A stretch of 64,000 nucleotides of DNA from the NCBI GenBank assembly GCA_009746045.1, contig RPFO01000065.1, positions 4,909,368 to 4,973,367 of the forward strand. The letters run 5' to 3'. Source of the stretch: Mesostigma viride (lineage: Eukaryota; Streptophyta; Mesostigmatophyceae; Mesostigmatales; Mesostigmataceae). A program made the translations under genes and the position numbers. Numbering within the stretch: the stretch's first letter is position 1; every line of letters begins with the position of its first letter. Shown in pieces: positions 42,468 to 53,230 of the stretch. A model generated the notes under the pieces. It saw nothing but the letters and a program-made list of their open reading frames with translations. It was not told where the DNA came from and made no database searches.

Positions 42468-44104
42468 CGACTAGGTCAGGAAAGTCTTATGAACACATAG
42501 TCCCTCTAGGACCTCCCCTTCTCTTTGGCAAGGCGGTAGGAGATCTCTTTAAACCTGTTCTGGATACCTCTGTAGCGATGCCTACCTCTGATCTCGAACG
42601 TCTTATTAGTAGATTTACGGCCACTGAGCCGGAAGCATTAGCTGCCATTGCTGCCCATCCCCAACAATTAGGCAAGCACCCTTGTAAATTTGTAGGTGGA
42701 TTTTTATATGTGCAGATAGCAGATTCTCCCCCTCAATGGCGCCTGTATGTCCCTCCTATCTGTCGCTCCTCCTTGCTCTTTGAGTTGCATGACTTAGCTG
42801 CTCACCAGGGTGGTAAACGGGTACGGGACCTAGTAGCCCGCTCTTACTACTGGCCTTCCCTTTTAAAGGATGTAGATGAGTATGTTAGAACCTGTCAATC
42901 TTGCCAGGAGATGAAACCCAACAATGTAGGACAGATAGCAGAGCCTAGGACCTTACCTGATCCCATCATGCCGTGGGACTCCATTATGATGGATTTTGTA
43001 GGACCTTTTAGGAAGAATGATAGAGGTAACGCCCAGATCCTTGTTTTTGTAGATCGTTTTACTCGTATGTGTCATCTCGTGCCGTGTCCCTTAGAACTCA
43101 CCGCACGCGATTGCGCACGCCTATACCTTAATAACGTATATAGATATCATGGTTTGAGTAGGCAGTTTATTAGTGATAAGGATAAGTTATTCACTTCTGA
43201 TTTTTGGCAGCAGTTCTTCGCTGCTATCGGTACCAAGGTCACCTTCGGTACTGCCTACCACTCCTCCTCGTCTCATTTAGTAGAACGTTTGAATAGGGTA
43301 GTGGAAGAAGCTCTGCGTCACTATGTGAATGGCTCTGGGAGTGATTGGGAGGATTACCTATGTTTGGTAGAGTTTTCCCTTAACAATTGCCCTCAGGCTG
43401 CGCATGGTTATACGCCCTTCTTCCTAGATACTGGTAGACAACCTCTTACCCCTACCTCTCTTTTAGCTAGTCCTTTAAGGGACAAGGATGATGTGTCCCG
43501 GGATACTGTAGAAGGTGTGCAGGCGTTATTAGATAAGATGAAGAATGCACACGACAACGCTATTGCAGGGTACCATAGGGCGCAGGCCAAATACCTTGCT
43601 AGGTTGCGTGCCTCATTAGATAGAAGAGCACCTGAGATAGAAATAGGAGATTTAGTCTTAGTAGAAGGCCCCCGTGTTGGCCGCTTCGCTCATAAGTTCG
43701 AAGCTGAACTGAAAGTGAAACTTAGGCCCGCCTTCTTAGGACCTTTCCGTGTGTTGTCTAGAGTAGGTAATTTTCTGTATGAGATAGATATTCCTACCTC
43801 TTGGCAGACCCACTCTCGCACCTTTCATAGAAGCCAGCTGAAGCTCTATCATCAGAGCACGTTCGCTGGTAGAGAATTGGCCCCTGCCCCTTTAGAGCAT
43901 AACCCGGATACTGGTGAGGTAGAGGATGAGGTAGAGGGTATCGTGGCCCATAGAGATATCAAAAAAGGCCGCGGTACCCAGCGCCAGTATAAGGTGAAGT
44001 GGATGTATGCTCGTAGTGAGGTAGATAAGGTCTGGTATACTGAGAGTGAGCTAGATGGGTGTAGTCGCCTGCTGCAGGAGTATAAAACCCTGCATAAGCT
44101 CTAG
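42434..44104 (+). CDS. E1 Pol part 2: integrase with chromodomain
   Basis: The ATG at 42578 is probably not the start, since the frame is open back to the G-run at 42422. Numbered from 42578: HHCC zinc finger (H71, H76, C106, C109), catalytic D139 (IMMDFVGPF), D200 (FISDKDKLF), E236 (LVERLNR), so spacing DD35E. A GPY-like part follows (FLGPFRVLSRVGNFLYEI). Residues ~442-508 form a chromodomain (VEGIVAHRDIKKGRG, YKVKWMYARSEVDKVWYTES, LLQEYKTL), expected to guide insertion to particular chromatin. Confidence 0.9.
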   Translation, partial: KNKISIPLSHIATRSGKSYEHIVPLGPPLLFGKAVGDLFKPVLDTSVAMPTSDLERLISRFTATEPEALAAIAAHPQQLGKHPCKFVGGFLYVQIADSPPQWRLYVPPICRSSLLFELHDLAAHQGGKRVRDLVARSYYWPSLLKDVDEYVRTCQSCQEMKPNNVGQIAEPRTLPDPIMPWDSIMMDFVGPFRKNDRGNAQILVFVDRFTRMCHLVPCPLELTARDCARLYLNNVYRYHGLSRQFISDKDKLFTSDFWQQFFAAIGTKVTFGTAYHSSSSHLVERLNRVVEEALRHYVNGSGSDWEDYLCLVEFSLNNCPQAAHGYTPFFLDTGRQPLTPTSLLASPLRDKDDVSRDTVEGVQALLDKMKNAHDNAIAGYHRAQAKYLARLRASLDRRAPEIEIGDLVLVEGPRVGRFAHKFEAELKVKLRPAFLGPFRVLSRVGNFLYEIDIPTSWQTHSRTFHRSQLKLYHQSTFAGRELAPAPLEHNPDTGEVEDEVEGIVAHRDIKKGRGTQRQYKVKWMYARSEVDKVWYTESELDGCSRLLQEYKTLHKL

Positions 44105-44180
44105 TTGTAGACCTTCTCCTCTCTTATGTTATGTCTGCTGTCGACGGATGGTTGGTTGTCCCCTCCCCTCCGCAGCCGTC

Positions 44181-45798
44181 ATGTCAGAGCCTACCCCTCC
44201 GGCTGAGAGCTCGCTGCCGTCCCCGCCCCCACCGGACCCTGAGCTGTATTTCGAGGCCCTTCCGGGCCGCTGGGTGTCGCGATCTAGTTACCCGGGTGGC
44301 GTGGTGCAGCCGGCCCTTCAGGCCCAACATGCGGCTTAGTCAGGGCGGCCCTCTTCGGGGTCACGTGGTATGGTCCTTCCCCTGATGAGCCGCACCAGCT
44401 TGTCCTGCACGGGTTCGATGATGCCGGACACTGTTTGTTGGGGTGTGGTTCCAGCTGTCCCGCCTTGGGGCAGATAGATGCGGTTCTCCGGTGTTGCCGT
44501 GTGTTCTCCTACCTCTCCACTCCTGTGGGCCGTACCTGCCTACGGGAGGTGTTCCCGTGGCTTCCAGCTGAGGGTGATGCTGAGGTAGACGAGAACCCCT
44601 GCGACCTTTTACGGGCCGTAGAGTTCATGGAGATAGCTGATCAGTCGGCGGGACTAGCGGTTAGTGGTCCTACCCCTTCGGGCGCCCCAGCCGAGGTACA
44701 TTATACTCCAGATTATTCTGCCTCGAGCGCTGCGTCCGCCTCCTCGGCGTCTGTTCCTCCCTCTCCGGTCCCGTCGTCCCCTCGGTCGACCCGGGATGTC
44801 GCAGTGGAGCCTACCCCTTCGGGTTTGCCTGATCCTCTTTCGGCGACGGTCTCGGCTATGCAGGCTCAGATCCAGTCTTTGACCACGGCGTTTGGGGCCT
44901 TCCTTGCGGCCCAGGCGCAGGTCCCGGCCACGCCGGCTGGATCCGCGCCCCCTACCCCTTCTGTCGCCCCGGCGACTACGGCTTCGCCCGCGCCCCCGCC
45001 TGCGCCCGCGGTCGCTGTGGTTCCGGCGGCTCCTGCGACTCCTGCTGCCTCTGCGCCTGTTACCGCTGTACCTGCGCCTACGCGGGAGTCTCCTGCCCCT
45101 GTTAGCTCGCCCTCCGTCGCTGCTTCCGAGCCTCCTCCCGCTCAGGCGCAGACGTCGCGGGGTTTCTTTGGCGATACTAGCGGGCTTCCCAGACTTTGGG
45201 AGGGTGGTCCTCCGCAGAGGATTCCGGTTCCTGACTGGGGCCTGGATGGTAGTCAATCTTATGCAGGACTGCCTGTCCCTACGGGCCCCATTTTCAACAT
45301 GTGGCCTGAGGGTGCACCGGCAACGGAGACCGGCGCGCCTGCGTCGTTGGCGGGTCCGTCACGGCCCTCTCTGGCTTCGGGTCCGGCGCGACCTCCTGTT
45401 TTACCAGTGCCCCCTGCGTCGGTGTCGGCTCCTGCGAGGTTCGGCACATCCGGTTGTGGCCGTCCAACGTGGAGCCCCTGGTGGACCTGTTCTTCCCGAC
45501 GGGTATGCGCCCTCGGATTCGGTACCATCGCCTCCTCCTGCGGGCCCTTTGCCTGATCGCGGTAGAGCCTTTCCTTCGCCTCTTTGCCTGTGGCTTTCTG
45601 GACTGGGCCCGTGGCCAGGTCGTCCTCACGCAGCATAGGTATTACTGGGCCTTCCTGGGCCTCTTTCCTGACGGCGTGTGGGCCGATGTTTTCCTCACTG
45701 TAGATAGGCATGACAATGTTGAGGATGTGGCTCACTACCAGGCCTACCTGGAGGTCCTGCTGGCCTCTCGTGGCACTTACCAGACGGATGGCCACTAG
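44181..45798 (+). CDS. E1 third ORF, between integrase and 3' LTR
   Basis: Starts at ATG 44181 (MSEPTPPAESSLPSPPPPDP). A frame change near 44335 leads to a folded-looking part (FGVTWYGPSPDEPHQLVLHG, CCRVFSYLSTPVGRTCLREV). A long Pro/Ala/Ser linker with a short helix (SATVSAMQAQIQSLTTAFGA) follows. After a frame change near 45440 comes the C-terminal domain to 45798: R30, F40, C46-G47, D50, T59, H61, Y64, F67-L68, P72, G74, W76 and Y95-Q96 (numbered from 45454). These match the E2 protein in order and nearly in spacing. No signal peptide or clear membrane anchor, so it is not a typical Env. Function unknown. Confidence 0.65.
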
Positions 45799-46169
45799 AT
45801 AGAGGGCCTTAGGCCCGACCTGAGGGTGTTGTCCCTCCGGTATGTAGAGTCGCCCTCATATTCTGGCCAGTTGGTTGGCTGTTCTTGGCCCTTAGCGCTG
45901 ATGTGTTTACTCTGTGTGTCCTGCCCAGTGCCGTCCCCCCCCGGCCAGGACTCCGTTCCAGGCAGTTAGGGGAACCTTAGTACCACCAGGCTTGGTGCTG
46001 GCTAACCCTACACCACCCGGCGTGGTGGTGGAGACCGTGTGAACTATTGGTGCTTTGTATCTGGGATGGTCTATCGATTGTGTTGGTGTGTGCTGGGTGC
46101 GTTAGGATTATTTTCCTACCCCTCTGGTTCCCTCCTCTCTGCGTAGGGAGAGGGCTCCCTACCTTTTGT

Positions 46170-46181
46170 GGGGGGGGGAGG
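46170..46181 (+). promoter_or_regulatory. Polypurine tract of E1
   Basis: G9-A-GG lies immediately before the 3' LTR (46182), the expected plus-strand primer. Similar G-run-A-G-run tracts lie at 39951-39966 and 42422-42438. Confidence 0.8.
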
Positions 46182-46752
46182 TGTTACGTCGCGTAACAAT
46201 TCGTTGTAGTTACGGACGTAAATTAGGTCCTTGGCCTCGGTTGTTCCTAGGTTACGTGCAGTTCTAGTTTGGACATGATTGTCCCCGTAACAGTACTGTG
46301 GTATAGTGGGTGCCTTTGGGCGCCGCGCCGCGTACTATATTAGTGGTCCTTATCCTTTTGTAGAATGTAGTGGACAGGCGTGCATCTGTGCACCTGCTTG
46401 TGTTTCTGTGTTTCTGCAGGCGAGGGCCAGGTCGGCCCGAGCCTGTTGGACCGTTGGTGACCATTTATGCACGTTCCACTCCTTGTGGGGTCACCCGGCG
46501 TGTGTTAAATGAATTAACACATATTAGCTTGGGTCACGGCAGTTTAGTTGTGTTTCCTTCCTCTTTTCCTGGAGTAAACGGGTTTGATTAAATGGCCTAT
46601 GGCGTATTACAGTAGTACATATGTAAATGCATTGAGATCTGGTTCGTCTCGGTCGTCTTTCGCTAGGGGTGTATATAGAGGCAGCCTCACTAGTTTAGGT
46701 AGTATCAGGACAGGTAGAGGTAGAGGTGGTGGCCGAGGCTTGCGGCGTAACA
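46182..46752 (+). repeat. 3' LTR of E1 (571 bp)
   Basis: TGTTACGTCGCG...GGCGTAACA, followed by the second TSD copy TCTGG (46753-46757). Differs from the 5' LTR at about three positions by eye. Confidence 0.95.
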
Positions 46753-46757
46753 TCTGG

Positions 46758-47787
46758 GCTCCATCCATCTCCGCCCCCACACTCCGTTCCATCCTCACGG
46801 AAGCCTTCCAGCAGCACGTGACCCCCCTTGCATGCCGGCTGCCGACGTAGCAGCAATGCATGGGTGGTGCCCACGCTGGCTACTGAACTTCCTCACATTT
46901 CTACCACCGCCGCCTCCACCTCCACTGCCATTTCCGCCTCCACTGCGTGCCGACATCAAAGCCCAGCTCCTCGACCTCGACCAACGCCTTCAAGCCACCG
47001 CCACCGCCCTTGAGTGCTTGCATGACACCGCCGGCCTCACCGCCCAGGCGGTGAAGGACATCGCCGCCCAGCCGGCACCTGCTGGCCCGGCCGGCGATGC
47101 TCCCTCCACCTGGCGGCGGACTTGCTTAAGCATCACACCACCTCCACCATGCACCTCCACCATCGTGGCACAACTCAAGCAACAAGCCCTCGACCTTCAT
47201 AAGGAGGCCGACATCACCAAGCGCAGCCACAATGTCATCAGTCAAGCACTTCGACCAGCCGGCAGTTGAGACCTCCACGAGCCTTCTTGAGGCATTTAAT
47301 TAAGCGCGCCATTTTTGCCCCCATGCAACTCACTGGTGAGCTGCGGATGCATGTCGGCTGTCCGCCTCCCGGCCCCGCGCGCGGGGTAAGGCTGGCCCGG
47401 CACCTGTGCTCCTCACCTTTAAGTACATGGCCCGGACAAGCTGGCGTTCCTTAAAATGCCGCAAGAAGCTCTCGGAGACTCGATCGCTTCAGGCGCTGGA
47501 CGACGACTTGACCCTGGCCCAGCAACAGCGGCGACGCGAGCTATGGCCGACCTACCTTCAGCTCCGGCAGAGCGGAAGGGGGAAGCCGGTATACTGGAGG
47601 GGGGCGGTCATCCACGTTGACCACAAGCCCTGGCAGGCCCCGGCCTCCTGCATGCCACCTCAGACTAGGAAATATATACAGTAGTGTAGATTAGTCAGGC
47701 TTAGCCTAGCATGTGGCCCACGCGCATGTGCGCCCATAATGGCCCCCATGGATGATGCCTTCAGAAGTTAGCCAAGCCATGCCTATA
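46758..47787 (+). mobile_element. ORF1-only element, 3' part after E1
   Basis: Continues ORF1 from 36661: APSISAPTLRSILTEAFQQH, then frame-broken helical parts (DIKAQLLDLDQRLQATATAL, AVKDIAAQPAPAGPAG), the C-terminal block (LLTFKYMART, ALDDDLTLAQQQRRRELWP, PVYWRGAVIHVDHKPW) and a stop near 47684. The 3' UTR (GCATGTGGCCCACGCGCATG) is cut near 47787 by the next copy. Confidence 0.7.
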
Positions 47788-48670
47788 ATTCTTCGACATG
47801 GAGGAAGGTGAGAATTCCGAGAAGCTTGCACGTGCGTTTGAGAGAGAAATTCCTAGTCGCATGGGCCTTACTGAAGAGATCGAGCTGGTCGCCCACCGCC
47901 TTCCCCGCGCGCGGGGTAAGGCAGGGGCGCCCCCGCTCCTTCTAATTCTCACCTTTAAGAACCCGGCGGACAAGATTTCCTTCCTCAGACGCCGCAAGCG
48001 GCTCGAGAAGACTCACTTCACCCTTGACGACGACTTGACCCTGGCGCAGCAACAACGGCGACGGGAGCTATAGATGGCCGACCTACCTCCAGCTTCGGCA
48101 GACCAAGGCGGGCCAGCCGGTGTACTTGAAGGGGGCGGCCATCTACGTCGGCCACAAGCCCTGGCACGCGACCCCCTCGACCACCGCGGCCCCAGCGACT
48201 CCAGAAGCCCCAGCCTATAGGGGAACTACACAGCAGCAGTAGTAGTGTAGAATAGTTAGACGGCCGTGGCCTTGTAGATGCCCGCCTACTACAGGCACTA
48301 TACCAGCTGAGGCCTAGCACTTTTAGTCATGTACATGTGTGCCTATGATGAGCCACCCTCCAGATGAACTGCCTACTAGCTGTAATTTTTATTATGCAGT
48401 GCCCATGCAGAGAGCTACTCTCTGCTGAGAACCCATGCCCTAGCTCTTGTCTATAGCCATGATGATCTTCCCCCACATGCATGCTCCCCCTTAGCTGAAC
48501 ATAGCGTGATAGATCATGAGGGTGCCGGTGCCCTGGTGAACCTAGAGCAAGGGTAGCTTACATTCCCACCCTTGCATGAAGTAGCCCAGAATGTATTAAA
48601 AGCCATATGCCCCTTCTCAGGCCGGATATGTGCTACATTTACTCCCAACGGAGTTATGTTCCCAATTAAT
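47788..48670 (+). mobile_element. ORF1-only element, 5'-truncated
   Basis: ORF1 fragment: FDMEEGENSEKLARAFEREI, APPLLLILTFKNPADKISFL, FTLDDDLTLAQQQRRREL, then an in-frame TAG at 48071 (GAGCTATAG). The next bases continue the domain in another frame. The 3' UTR runs to CTCCCAACGGAGTTATGTTC near 48660, then a short AT-rich tail. Confidence 0.7.
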
Positions 48671-48689
48671 TTTTTATTAATATAATTTC

Positions 48690-49286
48690 CCTATATACTT
48701 AATAATGGGACCTCGATCCCATGGATGGTGCACTAAGAATGTAGCCATGCTATGCCTTTGCAGAGAGCTAGATGCTCTCTGTTGAGAAGCCTTGCCCTTG
48801 CTCTTCTATAGCTATGATGATCTTCCCCCACATGACAGGCTCCCCCTAGCTTATAATTAATTAATTAAAATCGATCATAGCTCCGTTGGGAGCATATGTA
48901 ACACATAGCCCTGAGAAAGGGGCATCTATGGGGTTGTAATACAATCCAGGCGACAACCTGCAGGTTGAGGATGTACAACTATCACCTGCTCTGGGTGCAC
49001 AAGGTGCACCTGCACCGCCATGATGGTTCATGCCTCTTTAACAAGCACAGGCACACAAGGCGGCTTGAGGAGAGGGCCTAGAAGGCCTGCATGACATATG
49101 GGGTGGAAGGTATGTAGCTAGGCTATAGATAGCTGGTGTACACATGGCATCTCAGCAGAGAGTAACTCCCTGCATAGGCATAGCATGGCTAAATTCTGAC
49201 TGCAACATCCGTGGGAGGTCCCATTGTAGGCATGACGTGGCTATATACTGAAGGCATCATCCATGGGGGCCATTATGGGCGCACAT
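48690..49286 (-). mobile_element. 3'-UTR fragments of ORF1-only elements
   Basis: 48690-48855 is a plus-strand 3' UTR fragment (TGCAGAGAGCTAGATGCTCT). From 48857 a minus-strand 3' end begins with a (TTAA)n tail, CTCCCAACGGAGCTATGATC, and ~400 bp of 3' UTR to 49286 (GGGGGCCATTATGGGCGCAC). The same block is at 33601-34034 and 54060-54500. Confidence 0.65.
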
Positions 49287-50716
49287 GGTTCTGGTACAAG
49301 CGCCTCGGGCACCCGGACGGCTTCGGCCGGCCCCACCGCCCGCCACGACATCCCCGGCGCCCCAGCCAAGCGGCTTCGTACCTGGGCCACGGCCACGGCC
49401 GAGGTCGTGGGCCGGGACAGCTGCGCCGCCCCCACCCCTGCTCCCAGCCGCCGCCGCCCGCCCGGCCGCCCTGGCCGGCCCCGCTGGGCCCCCGGCCCCG
49501 CCTAGGTCAGCGGTGGACTACCTAGTCCCCCCGCTGGTCGGCCCATGCATGCACTTGGCGACCCGTCTGACATGCCTCCTTTCACCTCTCGCGAGGTCAC
49601 GGAGGCAGTCCAGCGCCTGCGTTATGACGCAGCCACCGGCTCTGACGAGATTCCTAGCTGCCGCAGTTGTAAAACTTGCAGCCGAATTCGAGGACACAGG
49701 TGTTATGCTGCTCTTCCGGGACATCTGCAACCGCCTTCTGCTGTCGTCGCAACCACCTCCAGCGGCCTGGCAACACAGTTTTCGCACGATGCTGTACAAG
49801 AACAAGGGGTCGCCTGCCGACGACCCCGGCAACTACAGAGGGGTGTGCATTCAAAGTGCCCCCCTCAAGCTTCTTATATGCGGCTCATCCTGAACCGCCT
49901 GCGCACGGCCCTGGACGGTCACCTCAGCGAGACTTGCAGCACGGCTTCCGTTCAGGTCGCAACACAGTACAGGCGCTCTTCGCTACTCGCCGACTGGTGG
50001 AGGAACTGCAACGCCTTCAGCCTGGTGAGTCCCCTTTGCACCTTGTGCTGGTGGTCTTCATCAAAGCCTTCGATTCGGTTTTCTGGCCTGCGCTTTGGGA
50101 CATCCTCGAGTTGTTCCGGATCCCCCGCCCCCTGATTGCTGTCATCCGCAACCTGTATGAAGGGTCCACCACTTCGGTGCGCACTTCTTACGGGACCACG
50201 CCCCCATGCCCTTTACAGAAGGGTGTGTGGCAGGGCTGCGTGCTGTCGCCCTACCTGTTCATTATTGTTGTCGAATACGTAATGATTCAGGCGCGCAAGC
50301 GATTTGCACGCATCGTGGGCAGGGAACCAGGAGTGCAGGTTGCTAACAAATTCTGGCATGGCGGTGCGGACACGGAGATCCGGCTGGCAGACATCATCTA
50401 CGCAGACGACACCACCCTCTTCGAGGACACTGGGCACGTGCAGACATCAGCTTGACTGCCTGGCTCTCGAGGCCCGTGCAGTGGGGCTTGAGGTCAGCAA
50501 GAAGACAGAGGCCCTGGCGGTTGGGCTCACCAACTCACCGCCGCCCCTCTATCTCCTAGACGGCTCTCGAGTCCTGTATCGGGACCGCGTTAAGCTGCTG
50601 GGCAGCCTGCTCCCCAGCTGCGAGGTTGATGTGGACCATCGCATCTCCCTCGCCTGGCACGCTTTACGCCAGTACCGGGCCCTGTGGCGCAAGCCCGGGT
50701 TGGTCAGTACGCCGTA
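49287..50716 (+). pseudogene. LINE-A copy, truncated at both ends
   Basis: Starts after the endonuclease (WFWYKRLGHPDG) and carries the RT blocks with many frame breaks: REVTEAVQRLRYDAATGSDE, HSFRTMLYKNKGS, HGFRSGRNTVQALFATRRLV, FIKAFDSVFWPALWDILELF, GVWQGCVLSPYLFIIVVEYV, LADIIYADDTTLFEDTG, then LYLLDGSRVLYRDRVKLLGS, stopping at YRALWRKPG. It lacks the 576-bp insertion found at 27788 and so shows the empty site. Small duplications such as GCATGCA near 49543 add breaks. Confidence 0.8.
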
Positions 50717-53044
50717 CGGAGCCGCAAAAATACGGGAAAACGTACACTGAAGGCCTCCGCCGTATATACGCGTACTTTACTTCAGAATACGCGGTTTGGA
50801 CTTAGAATTTTTCGGGGGTACCAGCGGGCAGCGGGCACTGGCACGGTGCCCAGGTTCTGGGCGCGGCGCGTTCATTGCACATTTGAGATTTTTACTACTA
50901 GAAGTAGATGCGTACAGTTCTTTCCATAAAGCGCAAGCCTTGCAAAATCTTTGGCCGGTAGGAGACAGCTAGGACTAGGTACATACGCATCCATGGTTTT
51001 CCTTGCTTGCTTTTCATGCATCACCACATGACATCAAGTTTATTACAATAAGTGTGCTAGCATCAAAGGTGGAACATCACTGACTAGTCAACCGGCTGGC
51101 CCTTAGGCCACCCGTATGATAGGGAAACCACACTGCAGCACAAGGCTGGCCCCCTCCGGCCATGCCCTTGTACCCCCCAAAAACAGCATTGCCAGGGTGG
51201 GTGGGTGGGAGGCAAAAAACTGCTTCCCGCAAACGGGGAAGCCACCCTTTAGCAGAATCCACCAGGGCTGCCTACGTTGGCCGACCGAAAAGCGGTGCCG
51301 CACCTTCATTTCTAAGGCGCCGCGCCAACTTCAGTATCGCACTAGTAGCAGCCCGTGTATCTGCCAGCGTACACTTTGTTGGACTACAACAAGACTGTTG
51401 TACGGCAACGCATTCCCAGCTCGCTCAGATTCCACAGATAAATTGAGCAAGAGCTCAGCAAATCCATGGTTTTCCTTGCTTGCTTTTCATGCATCACCAC
51501 ATGACATCAAGTTTATTACAATAAGTGTGCTAGCATCAAAGGTGGAACATCACTGACTAGTCAACCGGCTGGCCCTTCAATTGTGTCAACTGGAACCACC
51601 AGAACGGACTGAGTATGGGCATCTTAGTAAGTATGAGAGTATCTAGCCAAATAACATTTTCTGGCCCACCCTTGGAACCAAGGATGCTTTTATATCAAAT
51701 AACTTTGGGGTCATGTCATTGGTCACATATCTATGCCCCACAGCTGCTATAAATAGCACCCCCCCCAAGGGGGTACGGTGCAGATGGGGTTCAAGAGATA
51801 TATAATGCAATATGGACCATTTCTCAAAATCTGCTGACCCTGGCCCTTTGAGGGGAGTTCAAGATAATCACAGGCATGCCATAGATGCATTCACAACATG
51901 ACATGCCATAGAACTGCACAGGCTAGCTAGCATACAGCCCGAAATAGCTCAGACCGTTATAACGGGTGCAGTTATTTTGGGGTGTTTTGGTAGCACTACC
52001 GTATAGGCATTCAATTCCAACGTGGCACAAAACATCATAGATGGCCACACATGGATTCCCAAACACATTTCCAGCTTAAAAATCACAACAGCATGCTATA
52101 CAACAAGTATAAAGCTTGTGCCAAGGCCCAAAACCAAGCGTATAACGGGTTCACAAGGAGCTACATTATCAATGCATCCAACACACTATAAAGCAATTCC
52201 AATGATTGGCAATGATAGAGAAAACAAAAGAACTCACCTGGTTGTGCTTCCATGCAAGCAGGCCCTGGCCATTCATGTTTCTTGCATGCACTATGGACGC
52301 ACAAGCAGAAGGATAACTTGGGCCAGCAAACCAAGAAGCAATGCCTAGAGCTTGCCAGAAAACCAATTGTCTCGCTATGTCTGTGCAGGGAAAAGCATCC
52401 CGCTATCAAGCCCACCATGTTAAGAGACAATACCAAACGCTACTTCACTGGTTTCGTTGAAGCCTTAGCTAATAGCAATCAAATCTGGTCCAAAATCTGC
52501 GTGACATAGTGGTATTCCCCAACCATCACAAGCGAACGCGTACAAGCACTAAAGCAACAAAACGACAAGCAAAAACCATCGATTACATGTATACAACTAG
52601 TTTATAAACGATAGGACGACTTGGTACTGTAATGTATAAACGCTAACATGTTAATACGTACCAGGTCGAAACCGCAGATTACCTGCTGTGCGGGAGCCAT
52701 CACTCCCACCTCACGGACATAGCCTCGAACCTTTCCTGGCCGTCATCGCTAATAAAACATGTCAAGAATAACGTAACAAGTCTATCCACGCGCAAATATA
52801 TGGACGTTTGCTGCCGAACAACAGGTAGCATACGCACTGTCACTGCCTGGCCGCTGACAGGATCTGCTGCACCGATTAGAACCTAGAGACATACTTGCGC
52901 ACATCCAGACGCTTCACGGCCAGAGTTATAACCTTTATAACACTCAAGGATAATTACTACAAAATTTGAGTTCAAAATTCCAAGCCATGCTCTCGTACCA
53001 GTCATTTGCCTGCACCGCCATAGCCGCGGACGTCAATTATTTTC
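50717..53044. other. Non-coding stretch with a pair of direct repeats
   Basis: No gene recognised. 50989-51104 and 51462-51577 are near-identical 116-bp direct repeats (ATCCATGGTTTTCCTTGCTT ... GGCTGGCCCTT) around 357 bp of other sequence. 51104-51175 is shared with 61647-61718 near the DIRS-like element. The rest (51600-53040) is AT-rich and featureless. Confidence 0.5.
50989..51577. repeat. 116-bp direct repeats flanking a 357-bp segment
   Basis: Copies 50989-51104 and 51462-51577 appear identical. The internal segment begins AGGCCACCCGTATGATAGGG, which is also found at 61648. It may be a remnant of a DIRS/PAT-type element with split direct repeats, or a partial tandem duplication. Confidence 0.6.
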
Positions 53045-53084
53045 GAGTTTTTGTAAACATCAGACACTGATTTCTTCAGACGAT

Positions 53085-53230
53085 GCACAAGGCTGGGCGC
53101 GGCGCAGCGTGCGCAAGGCTGGCGTGCGCAAGGCTGGGGAGTGCGCGAGGCTGGGAGTGCGCAAGGCTGGGAGTGCATCGTGGCTGGGCGCGGCGCGGCA
53201 GCGTGCGCAAGGCTGGCGCGTAAAACTGCA
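53085..53230. repeat. Degenerate GTGCGCAAGGCTGG tandem repeat
   Basis: Short GC-rich units (GTGCGCAAGGCTGG, with GGGCGCGGCGC inserts) are repeated about eight times at the outer edge of the palindrome arm. The mirror copy is at about 61206-61351. Confidence 0.75.

Larger units (their letters stand above)
36662..46752 (+). mobile_element. E1: Ty3/Gypsy chromovirus, 10.09 kb
   Basis: Two LTRs, TSD TCTGG (36657-36661 and 46753-46757), PBS, a small upstream ORF, gag with CCHC, pol with PR-RT-RNase H then integrase with chromodomain, an extra ORF, PPT and LTR. The PR-RT-RH-IN order and chromodomain define a chromovirus. It lies inside an ORF1-only element. Apparent breaks: one before gag, two -1 shifts at G-runs, two in the third ORF. 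Confidence 0.95.

Noticed and set aside
44181-45798. Retroviral-type envelope gene in E1
   Set aside because: Position fits, but no signal peptide, no convincing transmembrane anchor and no cleavage site; the Pro/Ala linker and soluble-looking C-terminal domain argue against Env.
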